Shown here: piece by piece, positions 6,074 to 6,323 of the stretch
Layout: every line of letters begins with the position of its first letter
Position numbering within the stretch: the first letter of the stretch is position 1
NCBI GenBank assembly: GCA_021851465.1
Contig: JAJZDL010000170.1
Span: 1-6,323, forward strand
DNA: 6,323 bases
Reading direction: 5' to 3'
Source: Acidobacteriota bacterium
GTDB taxonomy: Bacteria > Acidobacteriota > Terriglobia > Terriglobales > Acidobacteriaceae
Made by a program: the position numbers and the translations under genes
Notes under the pieces: model-generated
What the model was told of the DNA's origin: nothing
Seen by the model: only the letters and a program-made list of their open reading frames with translations
The model's database searches: none

Positions 6074-6130
6074 GTCATCCTGAGCGCAGCCTCCCGCAGC
6101 CTCATCGCGGGAGGCGGAGTCGAAGGACCC
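6074..6130 (+). repeat. Dispersed intergenic repeat, copy D, with internal hairpin
   Basis: The copy begins GTCATCCTGAGCGCAG and resumes GTCGAAGGACCCC at 6119-6131, with about 29 extra bases between. The extra segment supplies most of a perfect 9-bp stem, GCCTCCCGC (6089-6097) with GCGGGAGGC (6107-6115), around a 9-base loop. Outside it, TCCT (6078-6081) can pair with AGGA (6124-6127), giving a two-tier stem. It appears to be the long form of the same repeat family. Confidence 0.7.
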
Positions 6131-6323
6131 CGACGCTCTCCGCCAAACCCCAACCCTCCGCCCCGTTCTCCCAATAATCTCCAGCCTCTGCTCCTGCTTT
6201 GCACAATGCGCACGTCACTCGCAAGCTCACAGCTCAGGAATCGGCTCTCTTGCCCTGAACGATCTTCAAATGCGCTCGCCCCCGCAAATCCCTGTCAACC
6301 CCCCACCCCGCCCCAAGAATATC

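Larger units (their letters stand above)
5810..6323. other. Gene-free, C-rich, repeat-containing region
   Basis: No convincing gene was found in these 514 bases; the open frames are low-complexity and Pro/Ser- or Arg/Gly-rich. The plus strand is strikingly rich in C and poor in G from about 5860 to the end. It holds several fragments that resemble the start of the dispersed repeat (5876-5960), repeat copies B and D, a hexamer tract and a C-rich right edge (about 6278-6316). The promoter of the TIGR03435 gene should lie near 5820-5890, but no good -35/-10 pair is visible. An orphan AGGAGG on the minus strand (5838-5843) is 28 bases from the TIGR03435 start, too far to serve it. Confidence 0.6.

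Noticed and set aside
1855..6130. CRISPR array made from the repeat copies
   Set aside because: Copies are kilobases apart, irregularly spaced, and there are no uniform spacers or cas genes.
6270..6323. Possible start of a plus-strand gene running off the right edge
   Set aside because: Only 18 Pro-rich codons are visible, with no ribosome binding site; the sequence looks like C-rich intergenic DNA.

Overview
The window looks like chromosomal DNA from a high-GC member of the Acidobacteriota, most likely class Terriglobia (the Granulicella, Edaphobacter and Terriglobus relatives). Three things suggest this: a TIGR03435-type secreted protein (a family expanded in soil Acidobacteria), a BamD-like protein whose sequence style resembles acidobacterial homologues, and a short intergenic repeat beginning GTCATYCTGAGCGCAG of a kind scattered through such genomes. 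The assignment rests on recognition by eye, not on a database search.

Layout, left to right. (1) 3-1706 (+): the 3' part of a bamD-like outer-membrane assembly lipoprotein gene whose start and signal peptide lie beyond the left edge. It carries a very long Ala/Pro/Ser-rich tail. (2) 1707-2056: a 350-base gap with one repeat copy, a perfect 7-bp hairpin and a weak candidate promoter. (3) 2057-2698 (+) and 2688-4280 (+): a MerR-family regulator overlapping by 11 bases a MurJ/MviN-type flippase gene, presumably co-transcribed. (4) 4281-4394: a short convergent gap holding a diverged repeat copy. (5) On the minus strand, a TIGR03435 protein (5809-4682) followed 65 bases later by iscX (4616-4395). 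(6) 5810-6323: a 514-base gene-free, C-rich stretch with two clear repeat copies (one with an internal 9-bp hairpin), several fragments resembling repeat starts, and a GCCTYT hexamer tract.

The genes are mostly envelope-related: outer-membrane assembly, lipid-linked precursor flipping and a secreted protein. One small iron-sulfur/iron-related protein sits among them with no other isc gene in view. No mobile element, CRISPR array, rRNA or tRNA was found. The observations most worth a second look are the dispersed repeat, whose copies show a compensatory base-pair change in a short stem, and the MurJ homologue, which lacks most of the charged cavity residues known to be essential in E. coli MurJ.
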